Part shown: piece after piece, positions 20,820 through 31,386 of the stretch
Numbering within the stretch: position 1 is the stretch's first letter
Layout of the letters: each line of letters starts with the position of its first letter
Origin: Gautieria morchelliformis
Taxonomy: Eukaryota > Basidiomycota > Agaricomycetes > Gomphales > Gomphaceae
Assembly (NCBI GenBank): GCA_015179125.1
Contig: WHVA01000546.1
Location: 1-64,000, forward strand
Reading direction: 5' to 3'
DNA length: 64,000 nt
Notes under the pieces: model-generated
Told to the model about the DNA's origin: nothing
Databases searched by the model: none
What the model saw: the letters and a program-made list of their open reading frames with translations, nothing else
Translations under genes and position numbers: made by a program

Positions 20820-21317
20820 TGTAGAGGACAGGAATTATAGGCAGTAGGTATGGACTTGTTATTCAAAAGAATAGACTAGAAATCAATTCACTCTCTCAGT
20901 GAATTTAGTGGTCACTATAAATATATTATACACTACCTAGAAATCAATTCACTACAGAGGATTTCTAGGTCAATAAATGCAAAGACTACTAGACTAATTT
21001 ACTTGCCTCTCTCAGTGAATTTAGTGGTCACTGAGAGAGGGGGAAATGTGTTCCACTGCGCATGTACTACTACCCGGCCCTTTAGCGCCCAAGAGCTCGC
21101 GCGTCGAAGTCATTTCAGACTCCGCTGGGTGCAGCCGCTTGTGAAAGTAGGAATAACAAGATGAAATAGAGAGATAAGGAATGAGTGGAAAATTTCGAAA
21201 ATAACCAGAGAAATGGATGCATAATACAAGAACAATGTGAGAAGAAATTGGAAGGCCTCACAACAAATTGGATATATTATGCTTGATTTTGGTGCAGGAG
21301 CATAAATGCACCCAACA
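20820..21317 (-). repeat. Copia 5' LTR
   Basis: 498 bp, same sequence as 16058-16555 as far as I can compare. On the minus strand it ends ...CTCTACA and is followed within a few bases by the polyprotein ATG, so the primer binding site overlaps the start codon region (GGGTTATGGGCCC). Which tRNA primes it I cannot tell. Confidence 0.92.
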
Positions 21318-21455
21318 ACCGTAGCGTGAGGTGGCTAATTGTCTGAGGAGCTTCAGACATGTAGTTATGAACCCACAGCTTGAGACATTCAAGCGCAGGA
21401 AGGGCTGTCCGGTACATGTTCACATCAGTAATAGAACGACAATAGGTGAGGCATT
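21318..21455 (-). pseudogene. LRR/F-box-like protein remnant, 5' part
   Basis: Minus-strand frame reading MYRTALPALECLKLWVHN and APQTISHLTLR, leucine-rich repeat style, ending at the copia target site. It is the upstream piece of the gene whose other part is at 15303-16057. After removing copia and one target copy the frames do not join cleanly, so the gene was probably already decayed. Confidence 0.45.
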
Positions 21456-21671
21456 ATGATCGATGATGTTGCTGGAACGCTGAGCTTGTCATCGCCTGAA
21501 TCCACGTCGGACACAGGTGTTCTCTAGAAGAAACTTTGTCCTTGCTGGTTGGATGGGCGATGATAGTAGGAGGGAAGCCGTTGTGTCTTTTGAGTTCAAC
21601 AACAGGCACCCACTTGGATCCATCACGTGATAACAAACACGACTGTCCCCCTCTAGCTCTACACAAATCGC

Positions 21672-22602
21672 TTCCCTGAGCTATTCACTACGGCGTCTTC
21701 GATTGGCCCCTTTGTCCAGGCCGTGTGGGCACTTGTCGGGGATGGCAAGCGTCCCACTGTCGCAGACGACACTGTGCGTCGAACTACCTCGCACGCTGAA
21801 ATATAATGATTTCGGTTTTGGAAGCTTGTCACTCAGGCGTTAAGGTTCCTCTCGACAGCTATCCGGTCAGGTCTATTCCGCGATCTCTTCGGTAGCCTGG
21901 ACACAATCCCTTGTGAATGGCGTCGTTGTACCCAATGTGGAATTGTGAGGTATGGACTGCACGCTCCGCTATGGCGAGCCTACGCTCAGCCAGGTCAGAT
22001 CACGAGACGGAGCAGTTCGAGGATGACCCACTCGAGTACATCCGCATTGATCTCTCGATCCCGTTGGTCTCGACCGGTGGCAGCAGCGAAGGAACAACGC
22101 GCCGCCACGCCGCCGCAAATGTCCTGTGCGCCCTCGTCGGAGCCGGATCGGAGGCGGACACAATGGAGTGCGTATCCACGTGGGTGTCCAATGACCTGCA
22201 AGCATTCAAAACGGATCCGAGCGCGAACTGGAAACGCAAAGACCGTGCAATATACCTCCTTACGGCGATCGCGGCAAGGGGCTCTACGAACTTTCCGCAA
22301 TTTTTATTATTACTTCGGTTCAGTCATGGGTTGAACGCGTGTCTGCACATGTGTATGTAGCAAGGTGTGACGTCGACGAATGCGCTGGTGTTGTGTACTG
22401 GTTTGCCGAAAATGTTCTGGGCAACCTGGAGGCCGCACCAGGGAGCGTGCATCCCATCCTGCAGGTTGACACTATACGGTACCTGTATACATTCCGGAAT
22501 CATGTTTGTGATGGTGCAGTTTCTTCTTGTCAGGTGTCTACTTAACACAGGCTCTGTGTGGCGCATGGTAGCTCACGAAGGACCAACTTAACCAAGTCAT
22601 CC
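21672..22602 (+). pseudogene. CSE1/exportin-2 gene fragment with intron
   Basis: Plus-strand exons encode a middle-N-terminal part of the importin-alpha re-exporter Cse1/CAS: GPFVQAVWALVGDGKRPTVA, LVNGVVVPNVEL, FEDDPLEYIRIDLSIPLV, RKDRAIYLLTAIAARGST,  GSVHPILQVDTIRYLYTFRN and LTKDQLNQVI. A 49-bp intron (21945-21993, GTGAGG...CCAG) splices in frame, so the copy came from genomic DNA, not mRNA. A one-base shift after TSTNALV and a lost donor near 22288 show decay. Only about 200 of the usual ~950 residues are present. Confidence 0.8.
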
Positions 22603-23515
22603 TCCCAAGCACATTTCTTGCAAGCAGGCTTCCTTCGCTCTCTTCATTCTCTCCCGCAAGCCCTAATCAGCTCTCTTGAGGACGCTCCACTGCCTCCGCT
22701 TGTCTCCCCGCACCCTGTTCTGGCTAAGTCGACCTCACTATCTTGAATCTCAGAAAGTCTATGGACATGACATGCAAGGAGTCTCACTATACTCCGTGTC
22801 CCTGCCCCACTTGACATCGGCACCCCCTGTGTTGACTCTCCGAATCAGAAGCCCGGCTGTGTCGACAAGAGTTCCAGTCTTGTCTGCCCGGTCGTACAAG
22901 TATCTACTCTCACACCTTGTTTTCATAAAGTGTCCATCTCTCTGTAGCAGTGGCTGTAGCTCTGCAGCTTTGCTTTAGTTCAGCCGGATATCCAGTGCTT
23001 TTCAACATTTGCTGTGATGCGCAGCACAGAACGGCGACCGAGCCTCCATCTCTGGTTCCAGAAGCGAGCCATGCTACGCCGCACACAACAGCGCTCGTCA
23101 AGGGCACGGGGACGTGGTGAACTGAGCAATCTTAAGAAACCCGACACCTCTGCCGAGATTTCAGGGATTGGGTGTTACACAGACCGAGGCAAACCGAGCA
23201 GGTGCTGACATTTGAGCCATACTCTCAGCGATGTCTGTCCCACAAAGACTGCAGAGGAGCTTTGTGTGACCGTCAGGGAGTTCTGATGATGTTGCAGTCT
23301 TTCGCTTGCCTCTCGGTGTGTTCTCGAAAACCTGCTCAAGGCCATCCAAAGAGGCGTACAATGTTTAGTAGTTGTTGTTTCTTGTTCTGTTGAAGGGGGG
23401 GTTGCATAGATCTACAGAAAATTCGTGAATATCTCCCAGAAACTTATATATTAATCCACTGGATTTCAACGAGTCTTCCATGAGCTATCTTAAGAATTTC
23501 TGGTGTGCGAACAAC
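22603..23515. other. Unassigned segment
   Basis: Short open frames exist on both strands, but none shows a motif I recognise. No LTR ends, tandem repeats or RNA genes seen. The right part (23400-23515) is A/T-rich. Confidence 0.4.
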
Positions 23516-23797
23516 GGGAATCAAGGCCTTCGAGTACTGAAATTCTCATGATAATTACGCTGAATATGTAGCTCCTATGGCACGGAAACTAAGTGACAAA
23601 GCTAATGAAAATTCTACTGATCCAACCACTTAAATAATTTCATTGGTTTTTTCTATGGGAATCAAGGCCTTCGAGCACTGAAATTCTCATGATAATTACG
23701 TTGAATATGTAGTTCCTATGGCACAGAAACTAAGTGACAAAGCCACTGAAAACTTTACTGATCCAACCACTTAAATAATTGCATTGGTTTTTTCTAG
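23516..23797. repeat. 141-bp direct repeat, two copies
   Basis: GGGAATCAAGGCCTTCGAG occurs at 23516 and 23657, each followed by ACTGAAATTCTCATGATAATTACG and CCAACCACTTAAATAATT at the same spacing. The copies are about 95 percent alike by eye. No coding frame runs through. Confidence 0.75.
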
Positions 23798-23902
23798 GAA
23801 ACCCGGTAAGCCCAAATTTCATTGGTTTGTTTTCAATGGGGGCTGTTTCAATGATGTACCCACTGAAAACAGAAACCCCGTGGGTAAACCCACTAGGTTT
23901 CA

Positions 23903-25098
23903 ATGGATTCACTATCCACAGTGTCCTCCATCCTATCTGGTCGGCGATGGGTCCAAGAGCTACTTCATGGAAACCCATGCTGTATCCAGGATCAACTCGG
24001 AATGAAAAAGCACATTTTTAGAAAACTGGTCCAGGAACTGTTCAGACACACAGCTGCCAACCACACTTGTTACATGGACCTTGATGAGCAGGTGGCTATT
24101 TTTTCATATGCCCTTGTGACCAATTTATCAAATAGGAAGCTCGGCGAGCGATTCCAATGGAGTGGGGTGCAGCGACATATGCAATGGTACGATGTCTGCC
24201 CGCTCGATGACGCCCAATTCATGGAACTCCGGCTGTGTGTGAAGGAGACACCGCAGTACCTGCACACATGTGAGATGATCAGTGCGTTCAAGCACATCAA
24301 GTGTGAGCAATGCGCTCACAATCCCAAACGGGATTGTTTCGTGATAGCAAGTGGTACTCCACTCAATATAGCGGCCATCCTGAAGGGTTGGATCCACAAC
24401 CCAGAGGGAATACCCACCGCCATCTGCAAAAACGCGGATGGGAGCCTCAACCTCACAGACATGGACATCTGGATGTGGTTGAAGGCCCTCATGCCCCAAG
24501 TCAAAGGGGTCGTGTCACCCCTCAAGTCGAGACTCCTCAACTTATTCGGCTCGACCGACCAATGGTCGAGCTTCGTTGACGCCAGAGAGTGTCTGACACT
24601 GCAGAGCACCAGTCTCTGGCTGTTGATCACAGGCCCATATCCTGTAAGGGGTCAGGCTGGCCTGGACATCCCTCTTGCCGAGATCGTGCAGTGGCTGGCC
24701 CACTATGCTGGCATCACTCGCGAGTGTGTGGCTCGCATTGAACAATATATTCAATGCAGCCTCATGGGGGCAGCATTCAGTGCTGCTGCCCGCGAGGGCC
24801 AACAGAAGGTCCTTGAGATGAGCCATGTAAGGACCGTGGCACCGCTGCTGCTCACCAGTGCCCAGCTCGACCAGGAGCTCGCAGGCACATTGAGGCCATG
24901 CTCCACAAGGACACAGGCCCCAACAACCAGGCAGGGACCCCTGCCGTTGGTGAGGGAGAGCCACCTCACCCAAACACCTCCACACATGCGGAGGCGCCCC
25001 ATGCGGAGCCTCATGCTCCACCAGCCCCATATGACACTGACATAATTGTGTCAGAATCGCTCGAGGACTCTATTATGGAGGACCTGTACACCTCATGA
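23903..25098 (+). CDS. Chimeric ORF: Harbinger-like N-terminus plus unknown protein
   Basis: A 380-codon frame from 23903 to 25045. Residues about 8-92 (SSILSGRRWVQELLHGNP, EQVAIFSYALVTNLSNRKL, GERFQ) look like the N-terminal helix-turn-helix region before the DDE nuclease of PIF/Harbinger transposases in fungi. The rest (TDMDIWMWLKALMP, IPLAEIVQWLAHYAGI) is unknown to me; no DDE motif follows. Near 24895 the frame probably shifts by one into one that ends at 25098 with an acidic tail (DSIMEDLYTS) shortly before a polypurine tract and a small LTR. That places the unknown part at the 3' end of a small LTR element. Confidence 0.5.
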
Positions 25099-25108
25099 GT
25101 TGTTCATA

Positions 25109-25322
25109 GAGGGGGAGGGTGTAAATAACCTATGTACATAGTGCTTAGCTAATGCCAGTGGGCCCCTTAGGGACCCACTGTACAGTTCATGCGTGGGAAC
25201 CGGCCGGCAGTTCCCAATTGCATCTTACCTTACACTGTCACTACATAGCATCCAGAATACCACACCTTGGTCAAGTTCTGTCTGCCCTTGTGACACAAGG
25301 CTCTAAGATCTACTTCTTTACA
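25109..25322 (+). mobile_element. Small LTR (203 bp) with polypurine tract
   Basis: AGAGGGGGAGGG followed by TGTAAATAACC and ending CTTCTTTACA (25120-25322). It is a diverged relative, in opposite orientation, of the 189-bp LTRs at 61083-61271 and 63881-64000. Shared landmarks are the polypurine tract, GTGGGAACCG, ACTACATAG/ACTACGTAG, CTTGGTC and CTTGTG. Internal hairpins: CAGTGGG/CCCACTG and CTTGTG/CACAAG. It directly abuts repeat R at 25323. Confidence 0.6.
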
Positions 25323-25798
25323 TGTTCGCTGTATACTCACTGCACCTCTGTGAGCTCAACGCAGTGCTGAAAGCATATAACTAATATAGAGGCGGTAGCA
25401 GGGCAGTACTAGGTTGGATGTAAGTCAATACAACACACGATCCATCTTTTATTCTGGTGTTCTGTGTACTTCTGCATCAGTCCAAGCTCCTTGTCAATAA
25501 CCTGTGCTGTCGCACCAACGACCCCATGGAGGTGGCAGATTCATTCAAAAGGATTGATTAGGAAAGGATTTATTAGCTCCCTGCTGGGACTTACCATATC
25601 ACCTCAATCAACATGCCAACAACAACGCGACTGCCGCCGCTGCCGGATCTGGGAACGCTACCACTGGTGTACTGGGAATGCTGCCGCTGGTGCTGGGAAC
25701 AGTATGGCTTTCTATGCTGATGAATGATAATAGGTATTTTTAACTTGTAATATTACAGCTGGTAAGGGTGAGGCAAAGGTGGTGCTAAGGTGCGTAGT
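25323..25798 (+). repeat. Repeat R, left arm of a large inverted repeat
   Basis: Matches the reverse complement of about 31440-31954: TGTTCGCTGTATACTCACTG, TAGAGGCGGTAGCAGGGCAG, GTGGCAGATTCATTCAAAAG and CAGCTGGTAAGGGTGAGG are shared. A plus-strand stretch reads LNQHANNNATAAAA, reminiscent of a retroelement Gag linker but not assignable. Together with the adjacent LTR-X1 it forms one 1.5-kb arm. Confidence 0.65.
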
Positions 25799-26824
25799 TG
25801 TCATGACCCGTCTATTTCCCTTACCTCGCTGTCTCTACGTTCCCCCTCACCACTCCCCCTGCATCTTCGCCTGAGTTTGCCCTACCCTTTGACCACTCCT
25901 CCTCTATGTTCGCCCCATTCACTCTTCACCCCATTTGCCGAACAGCCATTTGCTGCTTGCATCATTCACCAGCAGGCACACCATCAAACACGATCAACAC
26001 CCTCTACCCAGCGTGATGGTTCATCACTGGCCCCATCATCTTCTCGATCCAACCCCTTTGGGTGTTCATATGGCCGGAGTGCATTCGCGGGACATCCTAC
26101 CCGTAGGTCATGCGATCAACCCAACAGACAAAGAGTCCATGCAGGGTAGCGTATATGCAGGTCCCAAGGCGTGTTTTCGTACATAAGTACCTTCGTCCCC
26201 TTTCCCCCCTGTCGTTTCACATTCGCACTCTTCTTCCATTCTATTGTATCTGTGTTTCATCTATTTGTATCATGACTGTGCACCCCTATCCAACCCTGAC
26301 TCAAGACGGCCTCTTTCCTATTCACTGATATCATACGAGCATTCGATATAAGTAGTTTCCATTCGCATGTATATTCCCCATTCAATTATCATATGTCTAT
26401 CTTGTGCAAAACTTGACCTCACTGTGACCATCATCTTGAGCCCTCTCCTATAGATTTCTATCTTCGACCAGAGGAGGACTTAAGCACCACTGGTGAGTTT
26501 TCATACTTTACCTTCATTACCTTAGTCTCTGTATTGTTATCTGCGCTGTTGGCAAAGGGCTCTGAAGGAGTGCCTTCGCCGGTGAAAGGATTGTTGCTGC
26601 TGAACAACCTTTCCATGACACCTTGCACATTACATCATCAAGTGTCACGGGCTACTTTGCTACGACTGTAGATAGGGCGAGCTCGGTTTGGACAGCCCTC
26701 TTATCTTTTGAACATTTATTGGTTCACCCTATTTGCCGAACGGCACACTTCTTTGCACAAGCTATTTGGGCATTCGCTGTGTTCACTAATACATGTTATT
26801 AATGCCTAAAAACCAATCTTGACA
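25799..26824 (+). mobile_element. LTR-X1
   Basis: 1.03 kb, TGTCATGACCC...CCAATCTTGACA. Flanking pentamers GTAGT and GTGTG do not match, so this is not a simple solo insertion. It is inverted relative to X3 and shares with it the neighbouring repeat R. Near 26340 the sequence has the family's CATTCGATATAAGTAGTTT block, a possible TATA region. Confidence 0.75.
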
Positions 26825-26977
26825 GTGTGCCAGAACTGAACACTGCCTGTAATTGCTTCTCCCATGTAGTCTTGGTGCAACAATTCTCTACATCAAAGGC
26901 TACATTCTCATTCCATGTGGGCACCATTCTTGGGCTCTATCCAGACGACTTGCTGATATCACATCTAGCCTACTGTC

Positions 26978-27970
26978 TGTCACGACCGGTTTATTTCTCC
27001 TACTGCGCTACCTCTATGTTCCCCCTCGTCACTCCCTAGCATCTTCGCCAGAGTTCGCCGCACCTACCGACCACTTCCCCTCTACGTCCACTCTACCCGC
27101 TGTTCACCCCATTCTCTGAACCGCTATTCGCTGCTCGCGCATTTCGTCAGCAGGCACACCATCGAATATGATCAATACCATTCACCCGGCATGATGGTTC
27201 ATCATTAACCCCATCATCTTCTTAATCCAACCCCATTGGGTGTTCGTATGGCCAAGGTGTGATCACAGGACGTCTCTTCCATAGGCCGTGCGGGATCAAC
27301 CCAGTAAACGAAGAGCCCGTGCAGGGTAGCATGTATGCGGGTCCCAAGACATGGTTTTGTCCATAAATGCCTTCGCTCCCTTTATTCTCCATCGTTTCAT
27401 GTTCGCATTCTCCCCTCACTCTATTGTATGTTTATTCCATCTACCTAGTATCATGACCGCGCACCCCTATCCAACCCTGACTCACAACGGCCTCTTTCCT
27501 ATTCGCTGATACCTTACGAGCATTCGATATAAGTAGTTTACATTCGCATGTATATTCCCCAGTTCAATTATCATACGTCGTTCATCTTGTGCAGCTTTGA
27601 CCTCGCCGTGGTCATCGTCTTAAGCCTTCCCTTGGAGATTTCCATGTTCGACTAGCAGAGGACTTAGGCATCACTGGTGAGTTCTCATACTTCATCTTCG
27701 TTACCTTAGCCTTCGAACCATTTTCTGTGCTGTTATTGTTGAGACTTAGACAGCCCTTCCGTGAGACCTTGCATGTTACATCGTCAAGAGTCACGGGCTA
27801 TTTCGCTACGACTGTAGATAGGGTGAGCCCCGTTTAGGCAAACCCTCTTATCTTGTGAACATTCATTGGTTCACCTATTCGCCGAACGACATACTTATTC
27901 GCACAAGTTATTCGGGCATTCGCTGTGTTCACTAATACACGATATTAACGCCTGAAAACCAATCTTGACA
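26978..27970 (+). mobile_element. Solo LTR-X2
   Basis: 993 bp, TGTCACGACCGG...CCAATCTTGACA, with perfect target duplications CTGTC (26973-26977, 27971-27975). The flanks 26825-26977 and 27976 onward belong to one older sequence that I cannot assign. Confidence 0.88.
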
Positions 27971-27975
27971 CTGTC

Positions 27976-28621
27976 TAGCTTACTGGGTTCTCCTTCCACT
28001 GGTGCATCAGGCACCACATTCGGCACGGTAGGCATGATCAATGGTGATGGTGTCATGAACCGGTTTATTTCACCAACTGCACTGAGCGCTTACACGGAAT
28101 CTTTTCCCCCAATCGTCTCATCAGACCACTGCCATCACATCTTCATACCCCAAGTTGAGCCATCACCTCCAGTGCCATGTGCTTCACTGCCACTCCCACA
28201 CGTGCGCCTACGCCATCATTCCCTATGCAGATGTCACCAAGCATTCGGGCACCATCACCAGTCCACACCAGGTGACGATCTGGCAGGATGAGTGCCAACA
28301 GCATGGATTGGGGAAGCCTTGATCCCCATGAACTCTTCTTCGACCCTTCCTCAGGACGAGTTGATATGCCTATGCTTATATTCCCTTTGTGCATGAGGGC
28401 AAGAGAAGTGTAGAGATTCAGATATTGGAAAGCGGGGTTAGCACCAGCTATGACCCATATTGTTTCGATCATTTCCAACCCTCTCAACCACCTAACCCTA
28501 CACCACCCCCTTTGATTGACTTGGAAAGTCAAGCATTGCCTCAGAGGCTGTGTGTCTGGAGCAGAGATGTGTGGTTCCGGATTGTTGGTTGGCTCAGGGG
28601 TTAGGACGACTCATTACTCCA
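27976..28621. other. Unassigned segment with LTR-X-like start
   Basis: At 28052 TGTCATGAACCGGTTTATTTC resembles the first bases of LTR-X2, then diverges. Open frames on both strands (27965-28291, 28143-28532) have no recognisable motif. Confidence 0.35.
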
Positions 28622-28914
28622 TGAGTCACTCTTGATTTACCAGTATCCCTCATGACTCACTCTTCTTGTTTTCATTGACTCATCATGACTCAGTTCCCCT
28701 ATTGTGTACCATATCAGCTTTATTGTCCTGACTCCTCTTCATCACTCACCTGACTCACTCTGACTCGTTCTGACTCATTCTGACTCATTGTGACTCATCC
28801 CTCTTGTTGTTCTGACTCCTTCTCATACTCACCTGACTCACTCTGACTCACTCTGACTCATTCTGACTCATTCTGACTCATGGTGACTCATCCCTCCTAT
28901 TCTCTTCTGACTCA
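28622..28914. promoter_or_regulatory. Phased array of TGACTCA (Gcn4/AP-1 type) sites
   Basis: Fifteen perfect TGACTCA/TGAGTCA heptamers at 28622, 28653, 28676, 28686, 28751, 28771, 28781, 28791, 28834, 28844, 28854, 28864, 28874, 28884 and 28908, plus near-misses at 28761 and 28813. Many are exactly 10 bp apart, one helical turn. TGACTCA is the palindromic site of Gcn4-type bZIP factors. About 40 bp downstream is an A/T-rich GATAAATACC, a possible TATA box. Confidence 0.6.
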
Positions 28915-29421
28915 TCCCCCTTTTCCAAAGTAGATAAATACCAGAGCTTGCTCCATGTATTTCGCTAGTTTGGTTATCATATACGTTACACCGTCTCCTG
29001 TGCCCTTAAGCACTTGAGGATACCTTGCTCACTCTATCGTCTCTCTTCTCTCAATCTCTTACTTCGAGGCTTGTCTACTTCAGACTTGTCCTTCTTCTTA
29101 TCTCTTTCGACCAACCAGAACAGGCACCCCTTTTTAGTGCAGGGTCTTCAACATTGGGATCTTACACCTGGTGTGGATGGTTCTGACAGATGGGCTGTTT
29201 GCACAGTCATATGCCATCAAACAAGCATTCACCATCCCTGGGAAAAGCACTCCCTTCACGGCTTGGTTTGAACCTTCCTTCACCTGGCTCTATGGTATAT
29301 GTAACTTATCCTTAGCCACCTTGATGCAGGGCTGCCACTTTCATGAATGCGTGGAACCACAATGTACTGAAGCTGTACCTTGGATTTATCACTTGACGAC
29401 AACTCCTAAAGGAAGAAAATT
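28915..29421. other. Unassigned, possible leader of the TGACTCA promoter
   Basis: Begins with AGATAAATACCAGAGC and a pyrimidine-rich stretch (TCTCTTCTCTCAATCTCTTAC), fitting a fungal transcription start region or an LTR R/U5 region. A short frame at 29171-29425 has no known motif. Confidence 0.35.
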
Positions 29422-29848
29422 GTGACGTCAACGATCTGGCCGTTCTTGCTCACACCCACGACATCACCTCTATATCGCCACTGCCAGCCTTCCATCATGC
29501 ATCAAATTATCTTGCCCATATCCCCACATATGCTCACCCCTGACCCTTATCTTGCCCGTATATAAACCCTCCTGTATGCACACTTATTCCTCAGTCTGAA
29601 AATTGACTATCATACTCCCTTTGATCCTTAGCTAGTTTCTAAGTACTTGCCTCTTGAACCAAACCTCGCCTCTTATTCATTTATCTAAGAAATTGAGACT
29701 CGTACATAGGGTAGGTGCAGCACACAAGCTGAAGCCAAGTCCCTCTCCAACTTCCCTATTCAAACCTTATTCTGTAACCTCGGGCATTACCTTGGGTTTT
29801 GCCCCCAAGCTCGGTCAGCCTCCCTCTGAAGGATTGTGTCATAACAGT
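29422..29848 (+). mobile_element. Possible LTR of a Ty3-like element
   Basis: TGTGACGTCAACG...GTGTCATAACA with a TATA-like CCGTATATAAACCC near 29558 and the phrase GTGCAGCACACAAGCTGAAGCC, which parallels GTGCAACACATAAGTTGAAGCC in LTR-Y2. The target pentamers do not match and the boundaries are uncertain. It is followed by gag-like coding sequence. Confidence 0.4.
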
Positions 29849-29879
29849 ATTTTCAGGTTTCAGACTGTTCACATCCTAG

Positions 29880-30358
29880 GTATCCCTCTTTTTCACTATG
29901 TCTATGATGACTCACTCCCATACCCTACAGGGTATTTCAGAACAATGCTGTACTTTGGCCCATACAACAATGCTGCCCAAGCCAAGATCAACCTGGAGAA
30001 AATCATCATGAAAGAACACCACAGGGCAGCTCGCTTCTTCATCAAGTTTTCCTGAGCTTCAACTTGGGACTCAGTGGAATGATGCCGCACTCCACCACTT
30101 TGCTTACAAGGGCTTGGCTAAACGAATCAAGGATGACCTTCTTCACTTCCCTAGATTCCGGAGCCTCACTAAGCTTTGTAACTTCATGTTGGAATGTGAT
30201 AGCAGTTATTGGGAGCATAAGGAATACAATGCAATGGCTAATGGTCGTAACCCTCAGCCTGCCCACTCCACTAATCAGTCCAACAATGCCACTAACAATA
30301 ATCAGTCTTCCAATGGTTCCAATAACAACAAGAACCGCAACAAGACCAATAATGGTGG
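29880..30358 (+). pseudogene. Ty3/gypsy Gag fragment
   Basis: Two overlapping frames read LPYPTGYFRTMLYFGPYNNA, HHRAARFFIKFSELQLGTQW (with a shift at about 30055), LHHFAYKGLAKRIKDDLLHF and an Asn-rich tail. This is the capsid C-terminal style of agaricomycete Ty3 Gag (WNDAALRR..Y.GLAKRIKDEL). LTR-X3 truncates it at 30359, before any zinc knuckle. Confidence 0.7.
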
Positions 30359-31386
30359 TGTCAAGATTGGTTTTTAGGCATTAATAATGTGTATTAGTGA
30401 ACACAGCAAATGCCCAAATAGCTTGTGCAAAGAAGTGTGCCATTTGGCGAATAGGGTGAACCAATAAATGTTCAAAAGATAAGAGGGCTGCCCAAATGGA
30501 GCTCGCCCTATCTACAGTCGTAGCAAAGTAGCCCGTGACACTTGACGATGTAACGTGCAAGGTGTCATGGAAAGGTTGTTCAGCAGCAACAATCCTTTCG
30601 CCGGCGAAGGCACTCCTTCGGAGCCCTTTGCCAACAGCACAGATAACAATACGAAGACTAAGGTAATGAAGGTAAAGTATGAAACTCACCAGTGGTGCTT
30701 AAGTCCTCCTCTGGTCGAGGATAGAAATCTATAGGAGAGGGCTCAAGATGATGGTCACAGTGAGGTCAAGTTTTGCACAAGATAGACGTATGATAAATGA
30801 ACTGGGGAATATACATGCGAATGTAAACTACTTATATTGAATGCTCATATGATATCAGCAAATAGGAAAGAGGCCGCCTTGAGTCAGGGTTGGATAGGGG
30901 TGCGCAGTCAAGATACAAATAGATGAAATGTATATGCGATAGAGGAAGGGAGGAGTGCGAACATGAAACAATGGAGGGAGAGAGGATGAAGGCACCTATG
31001 TAAGAAAACATGCCTTGAGACCTGCATACATGTCACCCTGCATGGACTCTTCGTCTGCTGGGTTGATCCCACACGATCCATGGGTAGGACATCCCACGAA
31101 TACATTCCGGCCATAAGAACACCCAAAGGGGATTGAGTCGAGAAGATGATGGGGCCAGTGATGAACCATCAAGCCAGGTAGAGGATGTCGATCGTGTTTG
31201 ATGGTGTGCCTGCTGGCGAATGATGCGAGCAGTGAATAACCATTTGGCGAATGCGGCGAAGGGCGAATGGAGCGAACATAGAGGAGGCATGGTCGAAGGG
31301 AAGGGCGAAGACGAGAGAACATGGAGGAGGAGTGGTGAAATGGAAAATAGTGATAGCTGGGTACAAGAAATAAACAAGTCATGACA
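30359..31386 (-). mobile_element. LTR-X3
   Basis: 1.03 kb in reverse orientation (TGTCAAGATTGG...GTCATGACA in plus coordinates). The flanks GGTGG and CACGA do not match. It is the mirror partner of LTR-X1: both are followed, at their TGTCATGAC end, by copies of repeat R. Confidence 0.75.

Larger units (their letters stand above)
16058..21317 (-). mobile_element. Ty1/copia retrotransposon, complete and young
   Basis: 5.26 kb element with identical 498-bp LTRs and 5-bp target duplications ACCGT (16053-16057 and 21318-21322). The minus-strand order is LTR, gag zinc knuckle, protease, integrase, reverse transcriptase, RNase H, polypurine tract, LTR; integrase before RT is the copia order. LTR identity implies a very recent insertion. 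The only coding lesion I see is one extra A in an A7 run at 17334-17340. It inserted into the LRR-like pseudogene. Confidence 0.95.

Noticed and set aside
22910..23361. Two minus-strand frames of about 65 codons and plus-strand MMRSTERR frame
   Set aside because: No homology or motif recognised, overlapping on opposite strands, near random expectation.
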